Source: Lactarius indigo (taxonomy: Eukaryota > Basidiomycota > Agaricomycetes > Russulales > Russulaceae). From it: a DNA stretch of 64,000 nt. Within the stretch, counting starts at the first letter, position 1. Every line of letters begins with the position of its first letter. Both the position numbers and the translations under genes were made by a program. Where the stretch lies: the NCBI GenBank assembly GCA_025766275.1, contig JAFKAC010000083.1, positions 62,001-126,000 on the forward strand, read 5' to 3'. The notes beneath the pieces are model-generated. The model saw nothing but the letters and a program-made list of their open reading frames with translations, searched no databases and was not told the DNA's origin. Shown in pieces: positions 39,590-50,184 of the stretch.

Positions 39590-42500
39590 TTTCTCTTATA
39601 CCTCTCGTCCAGCCCCTGTGGCGGATGGATGTGTTCGGTAGTAATCTCGAATTGCGTCTTGCGCATGTGTCATGTGAGTCACTGGCTCCCACATATTGTC
39701 ACTTGCTGGGAACCCTTTCCACTTTACTAGGAAGTGGAGTTTATGCCCCCATCCCTGTTCCTGGGCATCTTCTATTCACTCCACTTCATACTCCTCTTCT
39801 CCATCGATAAGGTCAGGTGGAGGTCGAGTAAAATTTGCACCATGCATTTCCGTTTCCTTGTAAGGTGTGAGGAGGTTGGCATGGAATATGGGGTGAATCT
39901 TCCATGTGGGCGGAAGTTCAAGTTTGTAGGAAACATCTGATAGAACTCTTGTGATTTTGAAGGGTCCATATCTTTTGGGGGCTAATTTGCTTGTGGGATA
40001 GAAGGTATGGAGATTTGTTCCTTCTAGCCATACTTGGTCTCCTTGTTGATAGGGCGTAAACCCTGTTTTTCCCCATTGCATCATGAGATGTTGCACATGT
40101 TTGATGCTGTCCTGTGCATGTTGTTGGAGGATTAGGAGGTCCTCTAGTCGCTGTTCTACTGCTGGGCAGGTTGAGGGCTTTGGGTTCCAGGTGGTTCGGG
40201 GCTCCCATCCCATGAGCAGTGAGAATGGGGAGTGTTTAGTCGTGGCATTTGTCCAAGAATTGTGTGCGAACTGTGCCATGGGTAGGACTTCCGCCCAGTT
40301 GTCCTGCCTTACATTACACCAATGTTGCAAATATTGTTCCAACCATTGATTGGTGCGTTCCAACTGTCCGTTGGTTTGGGGGTGATATGCCGACGATATG
40401 TTTTGTTGTATCCCCAGAGTCTTGCATAATTGACGCATAAATGTAGATGCAAATCTGGGGTCTTGATTGGATATGATCTTTCGGGGTAGACTGTAATGGG
40501 GGTATATGTATTGGAGATAGAGTTTGGCCACCCCTTCCGACATGATGGTTTCATTGCATGGTATGAATATGGCTGCCTTTGAGCAGTTGTGATCAGTGAT
40601 GGTAAGGATTGAATCGAACCCGTTCGAAATTGGTAGTTTCACAATAAAGTCCATGGACACTACTTCAAAGGGCTCTGCGGAGGGGTCAGTTGTAATGGGG
40701 AATAAGTGTGGCTTTTGTCAGTGGGAATTGATCTTGTTACTTTGGCATGTGGCACATCCTTTGACATAAGCTTCTACATCTTTTCACATGTTAGGCCACC
40801 AGAAGTCACGTCATACCAATTCTAGGGTGTTTGCGATTCCTGGGTGTCTGGTGCTTGGGGTATCGTGGAAAAAGGTGATTACCCCCCACTTAAGATCATT
40901 GTTTCCCACAACAACGAGGGCGTCACCTTTCCACCAGAGTCCGTCGTGCTTCTTTAGATTGTGAGGTTCGACCCATGGGAGTACCGCGGATTCTTCCATG
41001 CTTTGAGTGATCTGGGTCCATATGTCCATGTTGTGCATGGACGTTTGGGTGACTTTTAAGAACACTTCTTCTGGTAGTACCGTGACCTGGTTGTTGTCTG
41101 TTGTCCCATCATCGTAGTCAGAACGTCTTGATAGGGAGTCTGCCTGGGTATTTTTGGTACCGGGGATATGCTTGAGCACAAAATTGTACTCGGAAAGTTC
41201 CTGGAATTCTTGCATTATGCGTCGACTGATCTTCCTTGGTTCTTTCCAGTACTGAAGGTTGGCGTGATCTGTGTGAATGGTTATCAGGTGGGGGGAGCCA
41301 ATCAAATACGTGCGCCAAGTTTGTAATGCTTTGACGATGGCCAACAATTCTCTGTCATAAATATCGTAGTTTCGTTCTGCTTCTGTCAATGATTCGGAAT
41401 AAAATGCGACTGGGTGTGTCTTCTGGTCTTCCCCCTTTTGATTTAGTACCGCTCCTAAGGCATAGCTGGAGGCATCTACTTCAATTTCAAAGGGTTGGTC
41501 GAGTTTTGGGAACAAAAGCACCGGTTCAGAGCTAATCCATTCCTTGATGGTATCAAATGCTTTTTGTCTAGCATGTGTCCATTCCCAGGGTACGTCCTTC
41601 TTTGTGAGGTCGTGGAGTGGTCTTGCTATTGTGGAGAACCCTTTTATGAATCACCGGTAGAAGTTGCAGAAGCCAAGAAAGGCTTGTACTTCTTTTAGGG
41701 ATTTTGGTGCTTTCCAATCTCGCACTCCTTGCACTTTCACTGGGTCCATTCGTAATTTGCCATGCCCACTGATCAACCCTAGATATTCCACTTTGTAGAC
41801 CTCGAATGCACACTTCTCTGGTTTGATGTATAAGTCATGTTTGTTGCAGAGGTCTAAGACACGGTGTAGCACTTGTCTGTGGTGGGCGCGATCGTCGGCT
41901 GTTGCGACCAAGATATCGTCCATGTAGATGATGACCTCCCCTGTCAGTACTAGTTCCCGGAATATGATGTCCATCATGGTTTGGAAGGTACTAGGGGAAT
42001 TGGTAAGGCCAAAGAACATGACTCGTGGTTCGAATAACCCCTGATTGGTTTTGAACGCCGCTTTCCACTCGTCCCCTGGTTTGATTTGAATGTTATTATA
42101 TCCCCATCGTATGTTGAGCTTAGAATAAAGCCGTGCTTCTCGAATTCAGTCGATAAGTTCAGGGATTAGGGGAAGTGGGTAGTGGTTCTTTACGGTAAGT
42201 TTGTTAAGGCGGTGATAGTCTTGTACTGGGCGTAACTTCCCATCCTTTTTCTTGATGAAGAAGAAAGGGGATGCATAAGGGGATTTTGATGGCTGGATAT
42301 ATTTTTTGTTCAGATGTTCGGTCACAAATTCCGATAGTTTCTCAGTTTCGGGGACCGTGAGTGGGTACACTTTACAGTCCATGGTTTCAGGGGCATTTTG
42401 AACGAGGTCGATGGCATGGTCCCAAGTTCGTGATGGGGGAAAGCGCTGGGAGGCTTCTTCACTGAAGACTTTGCGGTGTCTTCTGTATTCTTCGGGGACC

Positions 42501-42812
42501 ATCTCTTCGAAGGTCTTTTGGGGTTTCTTTGTGGCTTCTAGTTGTGCCAATTCTGATGCCATTGTTGTCTTTTGCAGCCGGATACACGGGTCTTCTTCTT
42601 CTTTCTCTAGTTGTTCCCAAGCCAATTCGTTGAGTTGATACGTCTCCAATGCCTTGATAGTAGCTTCTATAGGCATGGCTTCATCCGACAAATTAAGGCT
42701 GGTGACTACAACTGGTTGAAATTCCTCATCGAGGGTAGCATCACACCAGTGGAATTTTGGTTCAAAGGCTGTAAACCAGGGATATCCAAGGATAACTTTG
42801 TCATTTCTGAGA
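39590..42812 (-). pseudogene. Pol of family B: protease end, RT, RNase H, integrase, chromodomain
   Basis: On the minus strand: the end of protease (KVILGYPWF), RT with IYMDDI (near 41920), RNase H (PFEIEVDASSYALGAVL; YDIYDRELLAIVKAL), the integrase zinc module (CATCQ), core Asp in MDFIVK and SNQDPRF and Glu in NGQLE, then a chromodomain (EYEVE ... LVKWKGFPASDN). In-frame TGA codons occur at LID-IRE, FYR-FIK, ELV-RDF, PNM-KDV, NSH-QKP and EVE-IED. The natural end is a TAA after GREV (about 39596). No frameshift was noted, so damage is nearly all Arg-to-TGA. The protease continues at 51691-52030 across the family A copy 3. Confidence 0.9.
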
Positions 42813-43308
42813 TGTTACGGTATGGACTCATCGATGACTCATGGCTGGTTATGACTACAGCCCGATAGTAGTATTAGTCATGGACACTTACATCGCATCA
42901 GTCAGCATAGTAGGTCGCATGTGATTGTGACTCATGTATGACTCATTCCTAGGATAGCTGTACTAGGGTTTGAGCTAGTTACGCTATTGGTTACCTACTG
43001 TTCCAGCGGCGCTTTAAAGCCCGCACGTATCTGTATAAGTAGTTGTCTTGGAAGACCAAGAGTCCCCATCTTGGTGTTCTTCAATCCACCACTTGACTCG
43101 TTTCCTGTCTGCCTTAGTCTCGGACTAAGAGTGCTCCCACTACTATCTGCCAAGGGATAGTACTTCTTCATCTTTGCTGCAGCGTGTGCCAGTGTGCCCC
43201 TGTTCAGCTTGTGTTGGGTTGATACGAAGTCCCCATTCGCCTAGTCTTCGATAAGTTGAATACGCCTACTTCGAGTCCAAGTCAGACTAATGCTGGTGGA
43301 GCGTAACA
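42813..43308 (+). repeat. LTR-A, 5' LTR of copy 3
   Basis: A 496-bp LTR nearly identical to 51195-51690. It has bZIP-type sites ATGACTCAT at 42834-42842 and 42938-42946, with TGACTCAT at 42928-42935. A TATA box tataagtag lies at 43034. The predicted RNA start ATCTTGG at 43068 follows 34 bp later. Confidence 0.95.
42834..42946 (+). promoter_or_regulatory. Three Gcn4/AP-1-type sites in the U3 of LTR-A
   Basis: ATGACTCAT occurs twice and TGACTCAT once. The last two lie as a tandem pair separated by 2 bp. The pair is kept in LTRs at 4049, 25910, 51195, 55249 and 57366. The word is the consensus for Gcn4/Cpc1 and other fungal bZIP activators, so starvation-responsive transcription is plausible. 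Confidence 0.7.
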
Positions 43309-43310
43309 TT

Positions 43311-43321
43311 AAGACCAAGAT
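43311..43321 (+). promoter_or_regulatory. Self-priming primer-binding site, family A copy 3
   Basis: AAGACCAAGAT starts two bases after the LTR. It is the exact complement of ATCTTGGTCTT, the predicted first 11 bases of the element RNA (34 bp after the TATA box). The 5' LTR of this copy has one changed base in that word (43076); the 3' LTR is unchanged. No tRNA 3' end match is apparent. Confidence 0.75.
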
Positions 43322-43455
43322 CCTCATCGTGGCGTACTCAACCAGGGATCAGTGGACATCTTTCCATCCCTATCATATTGAACGACGAGGGGATCGCAAC
43401 GTACCAACAAGATTCTTAGGAGCAGCCCAGTGGAGAGAACGAGGAGAAGATACCA

Positions 43456-43965
43456 TGTTACGATATGGACTAATTATGCATTACAAATGACTCATGGCCG
43501 GTTATGACTACGGCCTGGTACTAGTATTAGTCATGGACTCTTACATCGCATCAGTCAGCATAGTAGTTTGCATGTGATTGTGACTTATGTATGACTCATT
43601 CCTAGGATAGCTGTACTAGGGTTCGAGCTAGTTACGCTATTGGTTAGTTGCTATTCCAGCGGCGCTTCAAAGCCCGCGCATATCTGTATAAGTAGTTGTC
43701 CTAGAAGACCAAGAGTCTCCATCTTGGTCTTCTTCAATCCACTCTTCTGACTCGTCTTCTGTCTGCCTTAGTCCCTGACTAAGTGTGCTTCCGCTTCTAT
43801 CCACCAAGGGATAGTACTCTTCACAGTCTTGCTGCAGCATGTGCCGGAAGTGCCCCTGTTCAGCTTGCGTTGGGTTGACACGTGATCCCCATTCGCCTAA
43901 CCTTCGATAAGTCGATTACACCTTCTTCAGAGTCCAAGTCGGACTTACGCTGGTGGAGCGTAACA
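43456..43965 (+). mobile_element. Solo LTR-A in gag of copy 3
   Basis: A 510-bp TGTTACG...GTAACA unit flanked by tacca at 43451-43455 and 43966-43970. The gag frame rejoins exactly when the LTR and one repeat are removed. It is the innermost family A layer. Confidence 0.96.
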
Positions 43966-44201
43966 TACCAGGTACTTTGTGGAGTTCAATGGTCCAAGCC
44001 GTTTTCAACCCGTTGAGTTCAATTTCAAACACCTTTGTTGGACCGAGGTTACTTGGAACCCTATAGATCATTGCTGGGATATTGTACGACCAGAAAGGAA
44101 GAAATTACAACTGTGACATCGACATGCGAGAGCTCAACAGCCGTGCAGACTACGGTCCCATTGACGGACAAGCACAAGAACACACCGACGAAGGAATCAG
44201 C

Positions 44202-44783
44202 TGTTACGATTTTCCTTGGACTCGTTCTTTCACACATTACTATTCCCTTCCCCACACTATACGAGCCCTGTACGATTACACGGACTTTACAATTACTCGG
44301 TTCCTATCGCGTGCCTTACTTATCGATGCTCCCTTCCGATAAAGTTCGACATGTGCTAGCTTCCGTCTTATCCTCGATCACGCGCAACCCCGCGTGAGTC
44401 ACCATTATTCCCAGTATGATCCTCCTTTGTTCTCTTTATGTCTTGTCCTTTATTCCGAGACTGGCGATGGCACCATTTGTTTGTAGTCGTCATACTAGTC
44501 GCTATCTATTTAAACCCAGCCCTACCTAGCTTGTACGGTAGACTAGACTTCTTGTGTAAATACTACACTTGTCTAAGATGGAACACCTTTGTGTGCTCTT
44601 TGTCTCGCAAACCCCACCGTTGCTAGACCTTCGCGTCTTAGCCTTCCTCTACGATCCAAGTGACTTGTGTCCTTGTGATCCTTGTGCATCATCACTACTG
44701 AAGTCAAGCCCTCGAGCTTGTACTACCGCTCTATCGACTGACTTGATACAGGTCGTATCTAACGCCCCTGTAGTGGTGTTACA
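44202..44783 (+). mobile_element. Solo LTR-B in gag of copy 3
   Basis: A 582-bp plus-oriented LTR-B (TGTTACGATTTT ... TGTTACA) flanked by tcagc at 44197-44201 and 44784-44788. It shows a TATA-like tatttaaacc near 44508 and AGACTAGACTT 33 bp further on, the predicted RNA start. Confidence 0.95.
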
Positions 44784-45919
44784 TCAGCGGAGAAGAAGCC
44801 TCCGATAGTCAACAATCACCAAGCAGAGGAACTACGCCAGCAGAAGAAGCCAGCCTAGGGGCTATTGGCGAACACATCATACAACGAACTGAGTCCTTAA
44901 CTATCCACCAACCTGAACCAGAAATAATCCATGTTCACAGCCCAGCAGTTGCAATGGCAACTGCCACCATCACACAAGAAGAAATACAGCTCACCACTGA
45001 AGCAAGGGATCAAATAGCCCTAGAAGAGCAAAGACACATCGCAGAAGAGTCACAAGCCAATTTGGCTCCCATCAACCCATATACCGGTCATCGAATGACT
45101 GATGACGACGTAGCAATTCATTGTGCCATTGGGCCAGATGTAGCTGACCCTCCTAGTGGTGGAGGTGGACCCCCTGGTGACCTACCAGGAGGAGGACCCC
45201 CACCCGGAGGATCCAGATTTGGGGGATTCCCTGGAGGATTCCTGGGAGGGCCACCAGGAGGAGGACACCCCGGAGGAGGATTACCAGGTGCAGGTCCCAT
45301 CATTCCCCCTCCAAATAGTAAACTAGCTGGCGAAGCACCAACAGTATTTGATGGAGAACGCGTGAAAGTTGAAGCGTTTCTTACTCAATGGCACGTCTAC
45401 TGGGGCATGAACGCAGACGAAGGCATCATGGCCATACCATACCAACGAGCCCTCCTCTTTCTATCTTACATCAAGGGTGTCAACGTCAGCGAATGGGTGC
45501 TGGTGATGCTTACCTGGCTCAATGGCCAGATACAAACAGGAATACCCCAGACGAGCGAAGGGCTATGGAACAAAGTCACGTGCAGCTTTATGCAGTGCTT
45601 CAGAAACACAATGGAACAAGAGCAAGCCCAATACGAGTTAAGGAAGGGGCTTAAAATGATTGGAGGCAATTTAGATGAGTATTGCACCCAATTCGAACAA
45701 CTAGTGCAACGTGCACATTATTGGCTTGATGATCCACAGACACTCGACCTATTCGCAAGCAGATTACCCACCAACTTGTACTCCAAAGTATACACCCTCG
45801 ACTCCCCACAAAATTATCACGAATGGAAGGAAGCAGCCACTACCCGCCAACAACAATACATGCATCTCAAAGCCATGCTTAACAAGGGAGCGCCACAAAA
45901 ACAAGAAAGATCGCAGTGA

Positions 45920-46387
45920 CAGCGTCCATGGCAAGGACCACCAAGAAGTTCTTGGCAACCCAGGAACCTCCCAAGAGACCCCAACACGATGGATACATCA
46001 GCAGATCGAATTCGAGGACGATTAACAGGAGCTGAAGACATACTCGCTCCTTGTCCCCCATATCAACCTCGAGGAGGATTCCTACAGAGAGGAGGAGGAC
46101 ATAATAACCAAAGGCCAGTTACTTGTTACAATTGTGGAAAGGACGGACACATGGCCCATGACTGCAGGCAACCACAAAGGGATCATCAATCCCAAGCATC
46201 AACCAGTCGGTATATTGATACCGACTATCACCAACAAGAACCCGAAGTCGCTACCAGAGCGGTTCAAGAAGTACCCCCTCAACAGTGCACCAGTGACTGG
46301 CTTAATGGAGTAGCTGGAGAATCAGACGACATGAAAGATATCATCCTCCAACAATTGTGGAAGAAGGAGGGTTTTCAGGACACCTGA
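45920..46387 (+). pseudogene. Nucleocapsid region, family A copy 3
   Basis: In frame with gag beyond the TGA at 45917. It encodes PWQGPPRSSWQPRN, MDTSADRI and a CCHC knuckle CYNCGKDGHMAHDC at 46124-46165, and ends at TGA 46385-46387. The knuckle binds genomic RNA. In an active element this would be the C-terminus of Gag. Confidence 0.88.
46369..46375 (+). promoter_or_regulatory. -1 ribosomal frameshift site GGGTTTT (gag/pol), copy 3
   Basis: In the gag frame the heptamer is split G GGT TTT, the X XXY YYZ pattern. Slipping back one base leads into TCA GGA CAC CTG AAC, the open pol frame. The gag frame stops three codons further on. The site is conserved at 54905-54911. Confidence 0.75.
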
Positions 46388-49300
46388 ACCCATCGGCCTG
46401 GGTGAGGGCAGTTAATTGTAACAGTGTAATCATGACTCGCTATTGTTCTATGAGAGTTCCAGTATCGATTTGCACCAGTTACGCAATGGCAGACATACAA
46501 GCACTAGTCAACTCAGGAGCAACCCACTGCTTCATGAGACCTTCCTTCGTGAAAAGGATGGGGCTTGGGACCAAACAACTCGACGTCCCAAAGAAAATAT
46601 GGAACATTGATAATACAGAGAATAAGTCAGGGCGTATCACTCACTATACCGATGTCAACGTCCAAACTAAAGGAATTCATAAGGAAATCCGCTTCCTTAT
46701 TATGGACATCGGCAATGAAGATATTGTGCTGGGATATCCCTGGCTTGCTATCTATGACCCACACATCAAATGGTCACAAGCCGCAATACACGAAGATATG
46801 CTCCCTATCGTTATTCACTCAACTAACCCTTATATCAAAACAATGTCAGTAGTCGCAGCAGCCACCATCCAAGATGATGACTATGAAATAGTGCATTCTT
46901 GCGTCATCACAGATGAACAACGACAACAGTTCAAAGAAGGATGCCGAATCCGAGCCACCGCTACTGACCTCGCTATTGCCGCTCAACAATATGTCACTAA
47001 AGCTGAGTTACCTCCCGAATATCGTGAATTTGAACGCCTCTTCAGCGAAGAAGCATCGGACAGGTTTCCGCCCAGCAGGCCCTGGGATCATGCTATCGAA
47101 TTCAAACCAGGAACAGCCGACGCAATTGATTGCAAAATATACCCCATGACTCAAGAAGAGGACAAGAAACTACGCGAATGGATCGACGAACAACTCAAGA
47201 AGGGGTATATAAGACCCTCTAAATCTCCATATGCTTTGTCCTTCTTCTTTATTAAAAAGAAGGACAGAAAACTACGACCTGTCCAAGACTATTGAAAGAT
47301 CAACGCAGTCACCATTCGCAACCAATACCCACTCCCTCTTATCTCCGATCTCATTACCGACCTCAGTAATGCTCACATCTACACTAAACTCAATGTTAGA
47401 TGGGGGTATAACAACGTACGCATCAAAGAAGGCGACGAAGAAAAGGCAGCATTCAAGATGTGCTATGGGTTGTTCAAGCCTACAGTGATGTTTTTCGGCC
47501 TAACCAATTCCCCAGCAACGTTCCAGACTATGATGAATTTCATCTTTAGGGACATCATAGCAAAACACGAAAAACGAGGAACAGTCATTTGGGTCTACAT
47601 GGACGACATTGGCATCGCTACGGGGCTTAATCACTCATTACCAGATCATATTGAAGCCGTTAAAGATGTACTCCGTGTATCCGCAGAACACAATTTGTAT
47701 TACAAACTCGAGAAATGCCTCTTCCACTCCCCATGCATGGATTACCTGGGGGTAATCCTTGAAAAGGGGGTGACACATATGGATCCTGTCAAAATTTCGG
47801 GCATCAAGGATTGGCCTATGCCAACCAAGGTTAAGGACGTCTGCTCTTTTCTTGGCTTTTGCAATTTTTACCGACCCTTCATACAAGGTTTCGCGACTAA
47901 GGCACGACCACTCAACAAACTCACATGCAAAAACACTGAATGGCATTGGGGTACCGAAGAAGAAAAGGCATTCCAAGACCTCAAGACCCTTGTCACTAGT
48001 GAACCCATTCTAGCACACCCGGACCTCACCAAGCAATTCGAGTTAGAAGTCGACACGTCGGGTTTTGCAACAGGCGCCATCCTTCTCCAACGAAAAGCAG
48101 ATGGCAAACGACATCCTATCAGTTACTATTCTTTGACACTCAACGAAGCCAAATGAAATTATGACATTTACGACCTTGAGCTCCTAGCCATTATTAAAGC
48201 CTTCCAACATTGGAGGCCCCTCTTGGCAGGCTCTCCTCATCAGATCAAGGTATTCTCTGACCACCTCAACCTACAATACTGGAAGTCGCCACAGAAGATT
48301 AGCAGGCATGTAGCCAGGGAAGTACTTGAACTTTCGGAATATGACTTCGAAATTCACCACATTAAGGGAACTTCCAACAGACGTGCTGATGCCCTATCGC
48401 GAAGACCAGATTACGATCAAGGGGAAAACGACAACAAGGGAATAACAGTATTACCAGAGAGCGTCTTCGCATGTGCTACCACACTGGAAGAACCACGACA
48501 CCCACATTGGAGACCAGAAATCTTACCGGTGGAGATGACCCCAGGACACCCTATTTACAAACAGGACCCAGCTAAGTTAAAACCTTGGGTTGACGCTCAT
48601 AAACTAAAAGATATTGAGGGAACGTGGTATAAGGACAGATGCTGAGTGGTCACTGGCAGTATCCACAATAAGCGCACCATTATTGCTGCTCATCACGACT
48701 CTCCTGTCTATGGCCATCCTGGCATCAAACGCACTCTTCAACTCACTGAGCGACACTATTGGTGGCCGCAAATGAAAAACAATGTCACGGACTACGTCAA
48801 AGGATGTGCGGAGTGCCAGCGACACAAGGTCAATCTCCGCCCTATTAGGGCACCCCTACAACCCATATATCCCAAACCGGAAGCCCTACCATTCGAAACT
48901 ATTGCAGTGGACTTCATTACCAAACTCCCCATCTCTTATGGTTACGACTCTATCCTAATGATAACAGATCACGATTGCACCAAAGCTGCTGTCTTTATCC
49001 CCTGCAATGAAGAGATAACAGCCGAAGGAACGGCTGCCCTGTATGTTTCCCATGTATTTCCACGATTCAGACTCCCCTCGTGTGTCATCAGTGACCGAGA
49101 TCCTCACTTCGCGTCCAAATTCATGCGAGAAATATGCAAAATCCTGGGTATCAGCCAAAACATCTCGACTGCTTATCATCCCAGAACCGATGGCCAATCA
49201 GAACGAACAAATCAGTGGCTAGAACAGTACCTCCGCTTTTGGGTAAATGAATGACAGGACGATTGGGTCCGTTATCTACCCATGGCGGAATTCACGCATA

Positions 49301-50184
49301 ACAACTGGCCCAATGAAACCACGCAGGAGTCTCCCTTCTTTCTCTTATCGGGATTCAATCCACGCACTGATTGGACCGATAGACCCTCTCCTATCCCACA
49401 AGTATTGTTAAGGCTAGATCAATTCAAACAGGCACGACAACGAGCCTTCTCCTGCATGCTCTGGGTGCAAAAGTCATGGATCAAGCACAAAGATACACCC
49501 AAGTTCAAAGAAGGAGACCTCGTGTGGCTCAAAGGACGCCACCTATGTACTCATCAGCCAACCGCAAAACTAGCTGCCAAGCGCCATGGACCATTTAAGG
49601 TCATCCAGGTGATGTCCCCTGTCAATTATCGCCTCGAACTTCCCACACAGTGGAGCATCCATGATGTTTTCCACATAGATCTTCTCACACCTTATTGCGA
49701 AACACCCACGCACGGACCAAATTATCAGTGCCCACCGCCCGATTTGGTCGATAACGAAGAAGAATATGAAGTCGAGAAGATTCTAGACTCTCGGCGATTC
49801 GGCAGAAGACGATGGCTGCAATACCTTGTGAAATGGAAGGGCTATCCTGACTCAGACAATCAATGGATAGATAAGGATGATGTATTTGCCGATGAAGCCG
49901 TTCGGGAATTCAAACATTCTAACCCCAACAGAGAAGTGCATATAAGGACGACCTCTTACCATGATGAGTCCCCATCACCCACTTCTCACATGTCCTCTAC
50001 TCGACGCAATGACCAGCTCGCACTCCTCTCCACTCTTGTCGACAACTCCTCCACCACACCTATCAACTCCAACCCCTCCAATGACACCGCAACCACTAGA
50101 ACTGAAGCTGGAGGACGTACCTCCATGCAGCATGAGGAAGACGGCCCTATCACTAGTGAAGAATTGTACCAGACACTGCAATGA
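46376..50184 (+). pseudogene. Pol of family A copy 3: protease to chromodomain
   Basis: The protease centre near 46501 reads NSGAT; copy 2 has DSGAT, so the catalytic Asp is lost (GAC to AAC). RT follows with VYMDDIG (47593-47610) and FFGLTNSPATFQ. RNase H is at about 47960-48420. The integrase has HHCC (HPGIKRTLQ ... CAECQRH) and Asp/Asp/Glu in VDFITK, SDRDPHF and DGQSE. The chromodomain is at about 49755-49915. TGA codons break the frame at DY-KIN (47293), AK-NYD (48154), RC-VVT (48643), NE-QDD (49252) and LQ-FPV (50182). No TAA or TAG occurs. Confidence 0.93.

Larger units (their letters stand above)
43329..45919 (+). pseudogene. Gag of family A copy 3, twice interrupted
   Basis: The frame starts at 43329, where the original ATG is now GTG, with AYSTRDQWTSFHPYH. 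It is broken by solo LTRs at 43456-43965 and 44202-44783 and by a 1-bp insertion near 44090. It resumes at 44789 and is open to the TGA at 45917. A Gly/Pro-rich hinge (about 45145-45305) precedes the capsid-like region (KVEAFLTQWHVYWGMN; LRKGLKMIGGNLDEYCTQF; DLFASRLP). Gag forms the particle shell. The TGA at 45917 is also present in copy 2 (55846-55848) and the frame stays open beyond it. Confidence 0.88.

Noticed and set aside
45118..45303. Pro/Gly-rich minus-strand protein
   Set aside because: Antisense shadow of the Gly/Pro hinge of Gag (also seen at 56405-56659 for copy 2).
45917..50184. TGA reassigned to an amino acid in this host or element
   Set aside because: Sister copies have CGA or CAA at the same places, host-type genes here end normally and the copia ORF uses no internal TGA. 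CpG decay explains all cases.
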